Positions 30,438-41,800 of a DNA stretch of 64,000 nucleotides are shown here, in pieces. A model generated the notes under the pieces. The model saw only the letters and a list, made by a program, of their open reading frames with translations, was not told where the DNA came from and ran no database searches. Positions within the stretch are counted from its first letter, which is position 1. Each line of letters starts with the position of its first letter. Position numbers and translations under genes: made by a program. Origin of the DNA: Corynebacterium halotolerans (GTDB lineage Bacteria; Actinomycetota; Actinomycetes; Mycobacteriales; Mycobacteriaceae); the NCBI RefSeq assembly GCF_001056295.1, contig NZ_JVMD01000005.1, positions 1-64,000 on the forward strand. The letters are read 5' to 3'.

Positions 30438-31208
30438 ATGACTTCTGATTTCACCCGCGCCGACGGTCGCGCCGGCGACGAGATGCGCAAGGTTTCCATC
30501 ACCCGCGGCTTCACCGACAACCCCGCCGGTTCGGTGCTGGTCTGCTTCGGCAACACCCGCGTGATGTGCACCGCGTCCGTCGAGCAGTCCGTCCCCCGCT
30601 TCAAGCGCGATTCGGGCGAGGGCTGGCTGACCGCCGAGTACTCGATGCTCCCGGCCGCCACCCACGAGCGCATGCCCCGCGAGTCGATGCGCGGCAAGGT
30701 CAAGGGCCGCACGCACGAGATCTCCCGCCTGGTCGGCCGCGCCCTGCGCGCCGCCGTGGACCTGGGCCAGCTCGGCGAGAACACCATCAACATCGACTGC
30801 GACGTGCTCCAGGCCGACGGCGGCACCCGCACCGCCGCGATCACCGGCGCCTACGTCGCCCTGGCCGACGCCCTGACGTACCTGCACGCCGCCGGCGCCG
30901 TGCCCGGTGCGCCGTTGAAGGCGCCCGTCGCCGCCGTGTCCGTGGGCGTCATCGACGGCAACGTCTGCCTGGACCTGCCCTACGAGGAGGACTCCCGCGC
31001 CGACGTCGACCTCAACGTCGTCATGACCGCCGAGGGCGAGTACGTGGAGATCCAGGGCACCGGCGAGGCCGCCACCTTCGGCCGCGGCGAGCTCGACGCC
31101 ATGCTCGACGTCGCGGACAAGGGCCTGCGCGAGCTCATCCAGCTGCAGCAGGAGGTCCTGCGCGCGCCGTACCCGGGAGAGCTTCCCGACGGCCGCGTCC
31201 GCGCCTGA
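30438..31208 (+). CDS. rph: Ribonuclease PH
   Basis: 256 residues. A phosphorolytic 3'-5' exoribonuclease that trims tRNA 3' ends. Full-length family features are [20 protein letters not shown], then [43 protein letters not shown], and [20 protein letters not shown]. The C-terminal helix [14 protein letters not shown] is intact, unlike truncated laboratory E. coli alleles. It is followed by rdgB as in Rv1340-Rv1341. Confidence 0.97.
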   Translation: MTSDFTRADGRAGDEMRKVSITRGFTDNPAGSVLVCFGNTRVMCTASVEQSVPRFKRDSGEGWLTAEYSMLPAATHERMPRESMRGKVKGRTHEISRLVGRALRAAVDLGQLGENTINIDCDVLQADGGTRTAAITGAYVALADALTYLHAAGAVPGAPLKAPVAAVSVGVIDGNVCLDLPYEEDSRADVDLNVVMTAEGEYVEIQGTGEAATFGRGELDAMLDVADKGLRELIQLQQEVLRAPYPGELPDGRVRA

Positions 31209-31352
31209 TCCGCGCCGGGGGAACGCCGCGCTGCGGGCGGTACGTGACGTGAAGCCCGCATGGTGGAAAACTGGGGGGTGGACGACGCAACGACCGTCGC
31301 GTCGGCGGCGCCACCCGCCGCCGGGAATCCGACCACGGGAAGGGGAACGGCG

Positions 31353-32057
31353 ATGAAACTACTGGTCGCCACCCGCAACAAGAAGAAGCTGGGCGAGCTC
31401 GCCCGGCTGCTCGAGGGAGCCGGCGTCGAAGGCGTCGAGCTGCTGTCCATCGACGACGTCGACGAATACCCCGAACGGCCCGAGGACGGCCGCACCTTCG
31501 AGGCCAACGCCCTCATCAAGGCCAACGACGGCGCCGACGCCACGGGACTTCCCTGCCTGGCCGACGATTCCGGACTGTCCGTCGACGAGCTCAACGGAAT
31601 GCCCGGCGTGCTCTCCGCCCGCTGGTCCGGCGGCCACGGCGACGACGAGGCGAACAACACGCTGCTGCTCGGCCAGCTGCGCGACATCCCGGAGAACCGC
31701 CGCGGCGCGTCCTTCGTGTCCTCCGTCGTGCTGGTCGTGCCCGGCGCCGGCGAGGTCGGCGACGGCGTCGCCCCCGACTCCGGCGACGGCGACCTGGTCC
31801 TGTCCTTCCACGGCGAATGGCGCGGCCGCGTGCTCACCGAACCGCGCGGCGACGGCGGCTTCGGCTACGACCCGCTGTTCGTCCCCCGCGAAGAGGACTC
31901 CCGCGTCAAGGCCGGCCGCGACCTGGACACCGCCGGCGACGAGCCCCGCACCGCGGCGGAGCTGCCGCCGGAGGAAAAGGACGCCATCAGCCACCGCGGC
32001 CGTGCGCTGCGCCAGCTCGTCCCCGAGCTCGCCCGCCTGGTGAAGACCATGCGCTGA
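31353..32057 (+). CDS. rdgB: dITP/XTP pyrophosphatase (RdgB/HAM1)
   Basis: 234 residues. It removes non-canonical purine NTPs (ITP, dITP, XTP) to monophosphates. The start MKLLVATRNKKKLGELARLL and the FEANALIKAN, LADDSGLSVDELNGMPGVLS, GDGGFGYDPLFVP and ISHRGRALRQL blocks match the family. ATG 31353 has a GGGAAGGGG Shine-Dalgarno. An Asp/Gly-rich insertion (GAGEVGDGVAPDSGDGD) makes it longer than E. coli RdgB (197). It is the last gene of the plus-strand run. Confidence 0.95.
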   Translation: MKLLVATRNKKKLGELARLLEGAGVEGVELLSIDDVDEYPERPEDGRTFEANALIKANDGADATGLPCLADDSGLSVDELNGMPGVLSARWSGGHGDDEANNTLLLGQLRDIPENRRGASFVSSVVLVVPGAGEVGDGVAPDSGDGDLVLSFHGEWRGRVLTEPRGDGGFGYDPLFVPREEDSRVKAGRDLDTAGDEPRTAAELPPEEKDAISHRGRALRQLVPELARLVKTMR

Positions 32058-32098
32058 CCGCCGCGGCACCACCCACGCCGCGGCAGACGCCCCTCGAC

Positions 32099-32146
32099 GA
32101 AAAACCGGCGCCCCGCATTTCCCGAACGGAAAATGCGGGGCGCCGG
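32099..32146 (-). terminator. Bidirectional terminator between rdgB and DUF3817 gene
   Basis: CCGGCGCCCCGCATT (32105-32119) pairs perfectly with 32132-32146. On the minus strand the stem is followed by TTTTTCG (strong); on the plus strand no U-run follows. A copy of the dispersed 12-mer abuts its right edge (32147-32158). Confidence 0.88.
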
Positions 32147-32158
32147 CCGTCGCAAAGC
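32147..32158 (+). repeat. Dispersed motif CCGTCGCAAAGC (next to terminator)
   Basis: An exact 12-mer copy between the rdgB/DUF3817 terminator stem and the stop codon of the DUF3817 gene. Confidence 0.75.
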
Positions 32159-32164
32159 CAAAAG

Positions 32165-32590
32165 CTAGGCCAAGTTGAACTCGGCCTCGACCTCGTCGCG
32201 GCGCTTGCGCTCCACGATGAACGACAGGAACGGCACCACGCCGCCCAACGCCGTGATGATCCACTTGCCCGGCGACCACCGGGCCTTCGTGCCCAGGTTC
32301 ACGATCGCGATGAGGAACGCCATGTACGCGAAACCATGCGCCTGCGCCACGAAGAAGAACCACGACGGGGCCTCCTGGCCCTCCGGCATGATCACGTACT
32401 TGTAGATCATCTCCGCCACCAGCACCAGCAGCATCACGCCGGTGATGTACGCGGTGATGGAAAACGCCTTCAGCGCGGTCCGGACCCGCTTCTGGCGGTT
32501 CGGGTGAATGGCGCGGCCATCGGTGGCGGGGGCGGTGTCCGGCCGGACCCCGCCCTGCTGCGTGTCCTGCGCCTGATTCGGGTTGGTCAC
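32165..32590 (-). CDS. DUF3817-family membrane protein
   Basis: 141 residues with three or four membrane helices (AYITGVMLLVLVAEMIYKYV, SWFFFVAQAHGFAYMAFLIA, WIITALGGVVPFLSFIVERK). The E-x-x-Y-K-Y and H-G-F/A-Y-M residues are typical of DUF3817. The function is unknown. It corresponds in position and strand to Rv1342c. It starts in a 4-nt overlap with the upstream LprD-like gene, so they form a two-gene operon. Confidence 0.88.
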   Translation of the reverse strand: MTNPNQAQDTQQGGVRPDTAPATDGRAIHPNRQKRVRTALKAFSITAYITGVMLLVLVAEMIYKYVIMPEGQEAPSWFFFVAQAHGFAYMAFLIAIVNLGTKARWSPGKWIITALGGVVPFLSFIVERKRRDEVEAEFNLA

Positions 32591-33033
32591 TGCTTCTCCT
32601 CGTCGAGGGTGACGTCGTTGTCGTCTGCGGTGTTGTCGTCTGCGGTCGTCTCACCCGGCGCGGCGACGGGGCGGTTCGGCAGGAAATCCTCGGGGATCTC
32701 CGTCATGTCGCCTTCGCGGACCGTGACGCCCGCTTCCTCGTTGCCCTCGAACTTCTCGCGCTCGTACTGCATGTACTTGCGGTACGCCCAGATGAAGAAG
32801 ATGCCGAAAGCCGGCCACTGCAGCGCATATCCCAGATTTTGGAAGGAACTGGTGGTGTTCCAGCGGCTGAGCTGCCAATAGGCCAGCGCCAGCGTGGCGA
32901 CGACGGCCGCGATCAGGAAAACCAGCTGTATGATGCGCGTGCGCCGCTTGAACGGGCCATGCGCCGCCGACCCCGAGGGGCCGGAGGAGCGCCCGTCGGG
33001 CTGCCGCTGGGACTTCTGCCTGGTGGATGACAC
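32587..33033 (-). CDS. Small membrane protein (position of LprD/Rv1343c)
   Basis: 148 residues from GTG 33033, 7 nt after minus-strand TAGGGT (33041-33046); a GTG at 33042 would add three residues. Two membrane helices (IIQLVFLIAAVVATLALAYW and YALQWPAFGIFFIWAYRKY) are followed by an acidic, Asp/Glu-rich cytoplasmic tail. It sits where M. tuberculosis has lprD, but no lipobox is present here. The function is unknown; conservation of the pair with DUF3817 suggests a joint membrane role. Confidence 0.75.
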   Translation of the reverse strand: MSSTRQKSQRQPDGRSSGPSGSAAHGPFKRRTRIIQLVFLIAAVVATLALAYWQLSRWNTTSSFQNLGYALQWPAFGIFFIWAYRKYMQYEREKFEGNEEAGVTVREGDMTEIPEDFLPNRPVAAPGETTADDNTADDNDVTLDEEKQ

Positions 33034-33118
33034 GCTCACCACCCTAACCCGTTAAGATTGTCGAAGCCCGCGGCACCCCGCGGCAAACCCCCTCGGGGGA
33101 TCGACGGGGACCGGGCGG

Positions 33119-33200
33119 GCGCCCGTGGCGGAACTGGCAGACGCGCAGGATTTAGGTTCCTGTGCCCTAGGGCGTGGGGGTTCAAGTCCCCCCGGGCGCA
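33119..33200 (+). tRNA. tRNA-Leu (anticodon TAG)
   Basis: 82 nt. The acceptor stem GCGCCCG (33119-33125) pairs with CGGGCGC (33193-33199), with discriminator A. The anticodon stem AGGA/TCCT encloses TTTAGGT, giving anticodon TAG for CUA codons. The long variable arm (TGCCCTAGGGCG) is the class II feature of tRNA-Leu, and GGTTCAAGTC is the T-loop. CCA is not encoded. Confidence 0.95.
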
Positions 33201-33476
33201 CTTGTCCGGGTTTTCCGGGCGAGGGGGAAGACCGGTACGGGGGACGGCGGGTCGAGGGGGTCAGCGGGGGAGCGGCACCGAGAATTCTCCCGGGGGCCAT
33301 CCTGCGTTAATGCCTGCTTAAAGCGGCATTCATCCCCCGCGAGGCACAGTGCCCCCGGTGGCCCCCGCGTCACCGGCATCCATCCATACGGCGGCACCAG
33401 CGGACTGCGCCGAACCCCCGGAAACGGCGCCCACCCGCCCGAGGTCGCCGACACGGTACGAGGAGTCGGACTTCCC
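33201..33476 (+). promoter_or_regulatory. Leader region of pit with a small palindrome
   Basis: No gene is seen. AATGCC (33309-33314) and GGCATT (33325-33330) flank GCTTAAAGC, itself a palindrome. No clear promoter hexamers were identified. A PhoR-type control would be natural but is not supported by a recognisable box. Confidence 0.35.
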
Positions 33477-35084
33477 ATGTCGACCAAAACCGCAATTCAA
33501 ATGGAGCCCACCGGCGTCAAGCGCGGTGGGGACCTCCCCTGGCACCTGGCCTTCGGTGCGCTGCTGGGCATCACCCTCATCGTCTTCATCCTGTGGTCCC
33601 GCGGCTACGTCGGGGGCACCGACAACATCATCATCCTGGTCACCGCGATCATCTTCGCGGTGTTCATGGCCTTCAACATCGGCGGCAACGACGTCGCGAA
33701 CTCCTTCGGCACGTCCGTCGGCGCCGGCACGCTGACCATGAAGCAGGCGCTCATCGTCGCCGCGATCTTCGAGGTCTCCGGCGCCGTCCTCGCCGGCGGC
33801 GAAGTCACCGACACCGTCCGCTCCGGCATCGTCGACCTCGGCTCCATCAACCTGCTGCCCATGGACTTCGTGTTCATCATGATGGCCTCGCTGCTCGGCG
33901 CGGCGCTGTGGCTGCTCGTCGCCACCCGCATGGGCTGGCCCGTGTCGACGACGCACTCGATCGTCGGCGGCATCGTCGGCGGCGCGCTGTCCCTCGGCTT
34001 CGTCACCGGCACCGGCGGCTGGGAAATGGTCCAGTGGGACCAGATCGGCCAGATCGCCATTTCCTGGGTGCTGTCGCCGGTCCTCGGCGGCCTGGTCGCC
34101 TGGCTGCTGTTCCGGGCGATCAAGGACAACATCCTGGTGTACAACGAGCGCGCCGACCAGTCGCTGCGCCGGCTGAAGACCCGGCGCGCCGAGGTGCGCA
34201 ACGAGCAGAAGCGCGCCTTCGAGCGCCTCGACGAGCTCCAGCGCATCTCCTACACCAACGCCATGGTCCGCGACGCCGAGATCGTGTCCACGCACGACTA
34301 CACCCCGGATGACCTGGAGTCTGACTACTACCGCAAGCTCGAGGAGCTCAACCAGGAGGCCGAGAAGGTCCACGCGCACAAGGCGCTGGAGACCTGGGTG
34401 CCGCTGCTGGCCTCCTTCGGTTCGGTGGTCATCGGTTCGATGATGCTGTTCAAGGGGCTGTCGAACCTGGAGCTCAACCTCAGCGCCCTGGGCAACGGCC
34501 TCATCCTCGCGATGATCGCCGCCGTGGTGTGGATGTCCGTGTTCATCTTCGCCAAGACCCTGAAGAAGCACGCGCTGTCCAAGTCGACCTTCCTGTTGTT
34601 CAGCTGGATGCAGGTGTTCACCGCCTCGGCGTTCGCGTTCTCGCACGGCTCGAATGACATCGCCAACGCCATCGGCCCGTTCGTGGCGGTGCTCGACGTG
34701 CTGAAGACCAACCAGATCAACAGCGAATCCGCCGTCCCGATGGCCGTGATGGTGGCCATGGGCGTCGCCCTGATCTCCGGGCTGTGGTTCATCGGCCGCT
34801 ACGTCATCCAGACCGTCGGCCACGGCCTGACCGAGATGCACCCGGCCTCCGGCTTCTCCGCCGAACTCGCCGCCGCGGGCGTCGTCATGGGCGCTTCGCT
34901 GCTGGGCCTGCCGGTGTCGTCGACGCACATCCTCATCGGCGCGGTCCTCGGCGTCGGCATCGTGAACAAGGCCGCCAACTGGAACCTGATGAAGCCCATC
35001 GCCACCGCCTGGGTCATCACGCTCCCCGCGGCCGCCGCGATCTCGGCCGTCGGCGTGCTCGTCCTGCGCGCCGTGTTCGGCTGA
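33477..35084 (+). CDS. pit: Low-affinity inorganic phosphate transporter (Pit/PHO4 family)
   Basis: 535 residues. A phosphate:proton symporter. Both repeats of the family signature are present: [20 protein letters not shown] in the N-half and [17 protein letters not shown] in the C-half, each followed by a [15 protein letters not shown] or [14 protein letters not shown] block. A long charged cytoplasmic loop (about residues 220-300, [20 protein letters not shown]) separates the halves. AGGAG lies 12 nt before ATG 33477. The 276 bp upstream contain an inverted repeat AATGCC/GGCATT (33309-33330) that might be an operator. Confidence 0.92.
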   Translation: MSTKTAIQMEPTGVKRGGDLPWHLAFGALLGITLIVFILWSRGYVGGTDNIIILVTAIIFAVFMAFNIGGNDVANSFGTSVGAGTLTMKQALIVAAIFEVSGAVLAGGEVTDTVRSGIVDLGSINLLPMDFVFIMMASLLGAALWLLVATRMGWPVSTTHSIVGGIVGGALSLGFVTGTGGWEMVQWDQIGQIAISWVLSPVLGGLVAWLLFRAIKDNILVYNERADQSLRRLKTRRAEVRNEQKRAFERLDELQRISYTNAMVRDAEIVSTHDYTPDDLESDYYRKLEELNQEAEKVHAHKALETWVPLLASFGSVVIGSMMLFKGLSNLELNLSALGNGLILAMIAAVVWMSVFIFAKTLKKHALSKSTFLLFSWMQVFTASAFAFSHGSNDIANAIGPFVAVLDVLKTNQINSESAVPMAVMVAMGVALISGLWFIGRYVIQTVGHGLTEMHPASGFSAELAAAGVVMGASLLGLPVSSTHILIGAVLGVGIVNKAANWNLMKPIATAWVITLPAAAAISAVGVLVLRAVFG

Positions 35085-35103
35085 CCCTCCGCCGGTCCGC
35101 GGC

Positions 35104-35148
35104 GGGCCCGTCGTTCCCGTCACCGGGGGACGGCGGGCCCTCTGCTTT
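35104..35148 (+). terminator. Terminator after pit
   Basis: GGGCCCG (35104-35110) pairs with CGGGCCC (35134-35140), extended by an imperfect inner stem, followed by TCTGCTTT. The dispersed motif (minus orientation, 35144-35155) begins in its tail. Confidence 0.65.
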
Positions 35149-35155
35149 GCGACGG
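35144..35155 (-). repeat. Dispersed motif CCGTCGCAAAGC, minus orientation
   Basis: An exact copy (reads GCTTTGCGACGG on plus) between the pit terminator and the -10 of the 57-codon gene. Confidence 0.75.
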
Positions 35156-35168
35156 TAGGATCCGGGCC

Positions 35169-35342
35169 ATGAGCATCTCCATGCACATCGACGAATACAT
35201 GGCGCGGCGCGGGATCACGCCCGACGACACCGTCGTGGTGGATGACCCATGCGCCGTGTTCGACGGCGCGGTCGAGAAGGCCGACGGGGAACCGGCCAAG
35301 CTCGACGAGGCCGCCGAGGCGGTCCGGGACCTGCTCGGCTGA
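35169..35342 (+). CDS. 57-residue acidic small protein
   Basis: Translation starts MSISMHIDEYMARRGITPDD and ends in EAAEAVRDLLG. It is acidic, with no membrane segment or cysteine pair; it has one Cys. I do not recognise a family. The evidence that it is real is its position: TAGGAT (35156-35161) lies exactly 7 nt before the ATG, the leaderless arrangement of many genes here, and the reading frame uses GC-rich third positions. It sits between the pit terminator and the fas upstream region and is easily missed because of its length. Confidence 0.6.
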   Translation: MSISMHIDEYMARRGITPDDTVVVDDPCAVFDGAVEKADGEPAKLDEAAEAVRDLLG

Positions 35343-35831
35343 GCCCCTCCGTCCGGCCGCCGGCGCCGTCCGCCGTTACCGTGCCGTGCCCATCCCGCCG
35401 CCGCTCCGTTATGTGAGCGCCATCCGCCCGTGATCTTGGGGCGGATTTTGTCGTTTTCGGCCGTTTTCGAGCCCTCCCCGTTGCCGAATCCGCGTGACCT
35501 TCGTCACTTCTCCGGGCCCCGTTTCGCAGTCGTCACGGCCGCTCCCGGTGGTCCATGGGAGGCGCGGGGGAGCGGCCGATGAGTTTCTTCACGTGTCAAA
35601 CATGCACGTCGCGACGATGAAATTGGCATCGTTTACGCCGTTGTGCCGCAACTTTGCAGGGTTTCACCGAAGTTATGGGATCGGTTGCATACCCGTGCGC
35701 GGGCCGTCGCCAAGCCAGAAACATGAAGAAACCCTCACGAATCTTGTGGCATATTTGTCGGGCGAACCAACTTCGCGGGCATTCGCATGTCCATGCCCGC
35801 GGATCCCAAGTCTGAACAAGGAGCCCACCGC
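35343..35831 (+). promoter_or_regulatory. 489-bp regulatory region upstream of fas
   Basis: No gene is seen. CGTGACCTTCGTCACT (35493-35508) has the GTGA-N6-TCAC core of GlxR/CRP sites. ACGATG-N7-CATCGT (35614-35632) is a perfect 6-bp inverted repeat. An AT-rich stretch with CATATTTG near 35750 may be the promoter. A variant of the dispersed motif (CCGTCGCCAAGC) is at 35704. The long, AT-richer region suggests multi-input control of fatty acid synthesis, including by the FasR-like protein at 46946-47683. Confidence 0.5.
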
Positions 35832-38800
35832 GTGACCCCCAACCAGAAGCCGGAGCACCGCACCGCCGCGGACGCGTTGTCCATCTTCCGCTCGCGCCCC
35901 ACCGCCGACGAAACGTCGCGCCGCGTCGAGCCCACGCTGTCCCAGCGGCTGGGCGGGGGCGAGAAGTTCGCCCTCAGCTTCTCCGGGCAGGGCTACCCCT
36001 GGCTCGAGACCCTGACCACCTGCGCCGCCGCCGGCGTCGACGGTCGCGTCCGCGAGCTCGTGGCGAAGGCGGAGGAGCGCCTCGCGCCGATCGCCGACCG
36101 ACTCGCCGGCCAGCGCCCCGACGGCTTCACCCCCTTCGAATGGGCCGAGAAGGCCGGCGCCGCCCGCGCCGCCGAGTCCAGCCCCGTCGCCGACGCCGAC
36201 GCGCTCGACTCCGACGCCCAGAAGAAGGCACAGAAGAAGGCACAGAAGAAGGCCCCGGTCTCCGTCGCCGGCCTGCCCGACCTGAACGCCCCCGCCGTAT
36301 CCGTGCCGGGCATCCTCATCTCGCAGATCGCCGTGCTCGACCTGCTCGCCGCCCAGGGCGTCGACGTGTCCGCCCATGTCGCGGCCATCGGCCACTCCCA
36401 GGGCGTCCTCGGCGTCGACGCCGTGCGGAACCCCGACCGCGCCGCCGACGTCGTCGCGCTCGCCGAGATCATCGGCGTCACCGTCGCCCGCCAGGGCCGC
36501 GTCACCGGCATGACCTCCCGCCCCGCGCCCGGCAACGGCGCCGCGTCGCACCCGATGATGATCGTTTCGGGCGTCCGCCCCGACCTGGTCACCCCGCACC
36601 TCGCCGGCCATGCGGTCGTCGGCCTGCGCAACGGCCGCACCATGTGCGTCGTCGTCGGCACCCCCGCCGACCTCCGCGCCACCGAGGCCAACCTGGAGCG
36701 CGCCGCGGCGAAGGACGCCGCCGAGCTGAGCGCCAAGAAGCGCGGCGGCGCGCCGTTCGCCCCGACCTGCTCCCCGCTGCCGGTCGGCGCCGGATTCCAC
36801 CACCCGGACATGGCCGCCGGCGTGGAGGAGACCATCGAGCTCGCCGCGGCCGCAGGCATCGACGAGGCCTTCGCCCGCCCGATCGCCGAGCACGTGCTCA
36901 CCGCCGTCATCGACTGGCCCGCCGACGTCGCCTCCGCCGTCGAGGCCGGCGCCGACTGGATCATCGAGGTCGGCCCCGGCGCCGGCGTGGCGCCGCTGAC
37001 CCGCGAGCTGCTCGCCGGCACCGGCGTCGGCGTGGTCACCGCCGCCGTCGACCAGGGCCAGGCCGAGCTGTTCGAGCCGGGCTCCGCCCCCGCCGCCCCG
37101 CAGTCGTGGGACGCCCACGCCCCGCGCCTGGTCACCCGCGACGGCCGCGCCCGCGTGGAGACCAAGTTCACCGAGGCCACCGGCCGCTCGCCGATCATCC
37201 TGGGCGGCATGACGCCGACCACCGTCGACCCGGCGATCGTCGCCGCCGCGGCCAACGCCGGCTTCTGGGCCGAGCTGGCCGGCGGCGGCCAGGTCACCCC
37301 GGAGATCTTCAACCGGAACGTCTCGCGCCTGCACGAGCTCCTCGACGAGGGCGCGTCGGCGCAGTTCAACACCATGTTCCTGGACCCGTACCTGTGGGGC
37401 ATGCACATCGGCTCGCGCCGCCTGGTGCAGCGCGCCGTGGCCGCGGGCCGCCCGATCGACGGCGTCACCGTTTCCGCCGGCATCCCCGAGGTCGACGAGG
37501 CCGTCGCCCTGGTGCGCGAGCTGCGCGCCGGCGGCATCCCGCACGTGTCCTTCAAGCCGGGCACCGTCAAGCAGATCAAGTCCGTCCTGGCCATCGCCGA
37601 CGCCCTGGCCGCCGACGCCGAACTGTCGGACGTCCCGGTCATCATCCAGGTCGAGGGCGGCCGCGCCGGCGGCCACCACTCGTGGGAGGAGCTCGACGAC
37701 CTCCTGACCGCCACCTACGCCGACATCCGCGCGCGCGGCAACGCCGTGCTGGCCGTCGGCGGCGGCATCGGCCGCCCGGAGCAGGCCGCCGAGTACCTGC
37801 TGGGCCGCTGGTCCGAGAAGCACGGCTACCCGGCCATGCCGGTCGACGCGATCATCATCGGCACCGCCGCGATGGCCGCCAAGGAGTCCACCGCCTCCGC
37901 CGGCGTCAAGAAGATGCTGGTCGACACCAAGGGCACCGATGCCTGGGTGCCGGCCGGCGGCGCCGAGGAGGGCATGGCCTCCGGCCGCTCGCAGCTGGGC
38001 GCCGACATCCACGAGATCGACAACGCCGCCGCCCGCGCGGGCCGCCTGCTCGACGAGGTCGCCAACGACGCCGACGCCGTCGCCGCCCGCCGCGACGAGA
38101 TCATCGCCGCCATCGACGGCACCGCGAAGCCGTACTTCGGCGACGTCGCCGAGATGACCTACCGCGAGGTCCTGGACCGCTACCTCGAGCTGGCCGCGCC
38201 GGAGGGCGAGTTCCTCGACCCGTCGTGGGCCGCCCGCTTCGACGTGATCCTCGACCGTTTCGAGGCCCGCCTGGCCGACGCCGATTCCGGCGAGCTCGAG
38301 TCCGTGCGCACCGGTTCCTCGGTGGGCGAGGGCGCCGCGTCCGGTTCCGCCACCGTGGCGCTGCTGGCCGAGGCATACGACCTCGACGTCCGCCTGCACC
38401 CGGCCGATGCCGAGCACTTCCTGTCCGAGGCGTGCCGCACGCCGGGCAAGCCGGTGAACTTCGTGCCGGTCATCGACGCGGAGGTCCGCCGCTGGTGGCG
38501 CTCCGATTCGCTGTGGCAGGCCCACGACGAGCGCTACGACGCCGACGGCGTCTGCATCATCCCGGGCACCGCCGCCGTCGCGGGCATCACCGCCGCCGAC
38601 GTCCCGGTCGCCGAGATCCTCGGTTCCTTCGAGGAGGCCGCCGCCGACGAGCTGGCCGCCTCCGCCCCGGCCGCCGACGAGCCGGTCGCCCCGGTCGCGC
38701 GCGTCCTGGCCAACCCGGTCATCCGCTGGGCCGGCCGCCAGCAGGCGAACCCGGCCCTGCAGCTCGGCGCCCGCGCCTCCTGGGAGCTTTCCGACGACGC

Positions 38801-41800
38801 CCGTTCGGCCGAGCAGCCGGACACCGGTGCCACCCTGGCCGCCGAGGGCGACGACGTCGCCGTGCTCACCGTCCCGCTGGAGGGTTCCGGCGGCGACCAC
38901 GAGCTGAGCCTGCGCTTCGACGTCTCCGGCCCCGCCGGCACCGTGCCGGTCATCTCCGTCGACGACGCCGCCGCCTCCATGCGCGCCCTGACCGCGATCG
39001 CCGCCGGCGGCACGCTGCCGGAGATCAAGGACGGCATCGCCGAGTGGGAGTCCGTCTGGACCACCGCCGCGGCCGCCGACCACGGCGCCGTCACCGGCTC
39101 CGGCGCCCGCACCGCACCGGACGCCCTGGTGGGCCACGCCTGGCCGGCGATCTTCGCCGCCGTCGCGGACGCCACCACCGAGTCCGGCGTCCCGGTCGTC
39201 GAGGGCATGCTCGCCCTGGTCCACCTGGAGCACCACGTGCGCCTGGTCACCGCCGCCGACGCCGACAATGCCGCGGCCGCCGGCCCGTCGCTGCTGGCCG
39301 ACGGCACCCGCCTGGCCATCACCGCCCACGCCGACGACGTCGCCGACACCGAGATGGGCCGCGTCGTCGTGGTCCGCGCCGAGATCCGCGACGCCTCCGC
39401 CGACGCCGGGGAGGACGGCGAGGGCAACCTCGTGGCCACCCTGTCGGAGCGCTTCGCCATCCGCGGCCGCAACGGCGACACCCCGGCGCAGGTCAACACC
39501 GTGCCGCTGCCGACCGTCACCGACACCCCGCGCAGCCACCGCGCCACCGTCACGGTGACCGCGCCGCGCACCCTGGTGCCGTTCGCCACCGTCTCGGGCG
39601 ACCGCAACCCGATCCACGTCGACGACCGCGCCGCGATGCTCGCGGGCCTGCCGGGCGTCATCGTCCACGGCATGTGGCTGTCCGCCGCCGCCGAGCACGC
39701 CGCCATCGCCGGCGCGTCCGCCGGCCTGGGCGACCGCATCACCGAGTTCACCTCCACCATGCTGTCCCCGGTCCTGCCGGGCCAGGAGGTCACCTTCACC
39801 GTCGAGCGCCGCGGCATCGATTCCCGCCCCGGCAACGGCGAGGTCCGCGAGGTCATGGCCACCGTCGACGGCGAGCCGGTGCTCTCCGCCACGGCCGTCA
39901 TCGCCGCGCCGACCACCTTCTACGCCTTCCCGGGCCAGGGCATCCAGTCCAAGGGCATGGGCCTGGCCGCGCGGAACAACTCCGCCGCCGCCCGCGCCGT
40001 GTGGGACGAGGCCGACGCCGTCACCCGCGAGAAGCTCGGCTTCTCCGTGCTGGCGATCGTCCGCGACAACCCGACCGAGGTCACCGTCAACGGCCGCCGC
40101 TTCCACCACCCGGAGGGCGTGCTCAACCTGACCCAGTTCACGCAGGTCTCCATGGCGACGCTGGGCCTGGCCCAGGCCGCCGAGCTGCGCGAGGCCGGGG
40201 TCCTCGACGAGGACGCCTACTTCGCCGGCCACTCCGTCGGCGAGTACAACGCGCTGGCCGCCTTCGCGGGCGTGCTCGACGCCGCCGCCGTCCTGGAGGT
40301 CGTCTACCACCGCGGCCTGACCATGCACTCGCTGGTCCCGCGCGACGAAAACGGCCGCTCCAACTACGGCCTGGCCGCCCTGCGCCCGGACAAGTGCGGC
40401 GTCGCCGAATCCGACGTCGAAGAGTTCGTGGCGGGCGTCGCGAAGCAGTCCGGGGAGTTCCTGGAGGTCGTCAACCACAACCTGGCCGGCAAGCAGTACG
40501 CCGTCGCCGGCACCGTCGCCGGCCTGAAGGCCCTGCAGGCCGCCGCCAACGAGGCCGCGCCCGACGGCAAGGCCTACGTGCGCATCCCGGGCATCGACGT
40601 GCCGTTCCACTCGGCCGTCCTGCGCGACGGCGTCGACGAGTTTCGCGGCCACCTCGACCGCCTGCTGCCGGACGAGGTCGACCCGGAGGCCCTCGTCGGC
40701 CGCTACATCCCGAACCTCACCGCCACCCAGTTCGCGCTGACCGAGCAGTTCGTCCGCGAGATGGCGGAGGTCGCGGAGTCGAAGGTCCTCGACGAGATCC
40801 TCGCCGACTTCGGCGCCGCCGCCGCGAACCCGGGCCGCCTGGCCCGCACGCTGCTCGTTGAGCTGCTGGCCTGGCAGTTCTGCTCGCCGGTGCGTTGGAT
40901 CGAGACGCAGGACCTGGTGCTCGGCGCCCTCGGCGCCTCGCGCATCATCGAGGTCGGCGTGGGCACCGCCCCGACCATCGCGAACCTCGCCGCCCGCACC
41001 GCCGCGCTGCCGCGCCACGCGGACCGCGACGTCACCGTCTGGAACGTCGAGCGCGACCGCGACCTGGTCTTCGCCCGCGACGAGGTCCGCCCCGAGGCGG
41101 ATGAGGCCGAAGCCGAGGCCGACGACGCAGCCGCCGTCGAGGAGACCTCCTCGCCGGCCGAGCCGCTGCAGAAGCCGGCCGCCGCCGACGCCGCGCCCGC
41201 CCCGGTCGCGACCTCCGCGGAGCGCCCGGCCGACATCGCCCTCACCCCGGCCGACGCCGTCGAGGTGCTCATCGCGCTGTGGACGAAGGTCCGCCCCGAC
41301 CAGATCGGCGCCGCCGACTCCATCGAGACCCTCGTCGACGGCGTGAGCTCCCGCCGCAACCAGCTGCTGCTGGACCTCGGCGCCGAGTTCGGCCTGGGCG
41401 CCATCGACGGCGCCGCCGACGCCGACATGCCTTCCCTGAAGGACAAGATCGGCGGCATGGTCCGCGGCTGGACCCCGTGGGGCCCCGTCCTGTCCGAGGC
41501 GCTGGCCGACGGCCTGCGCCGCGTCACCGGCCCCGCCGGCGCCCGCGCCAACCACGTCGCCGACCGCGTCCGCGACACCTGGCAGCTCGGCGATGGCTGG
41601 GTGGAGGCCACCGTGGCCGAGGTCGTCCTCGGCTCCCGCGACGGCTCCTCGCTGCGCGGCGGCGACCTGGGCCACCTCGCCCCGAACCCGCCGTCGTCGA
41701 CCAACGAGCTCAACCAGCTCATCGACTCCGCGGTGCAGGCCGTGGGCTCCAACCGCGGCGTCGCCGTGACCATGCCGGCCGCCGGCGGCGGCGCGGGCGG

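Noticed and set aside
36140-40861. Second-frame 1573-codon plus-strand frame inside fas
   Set aside because: Arg/Pro-rich shadow frame; it lacks any catalytic motif.
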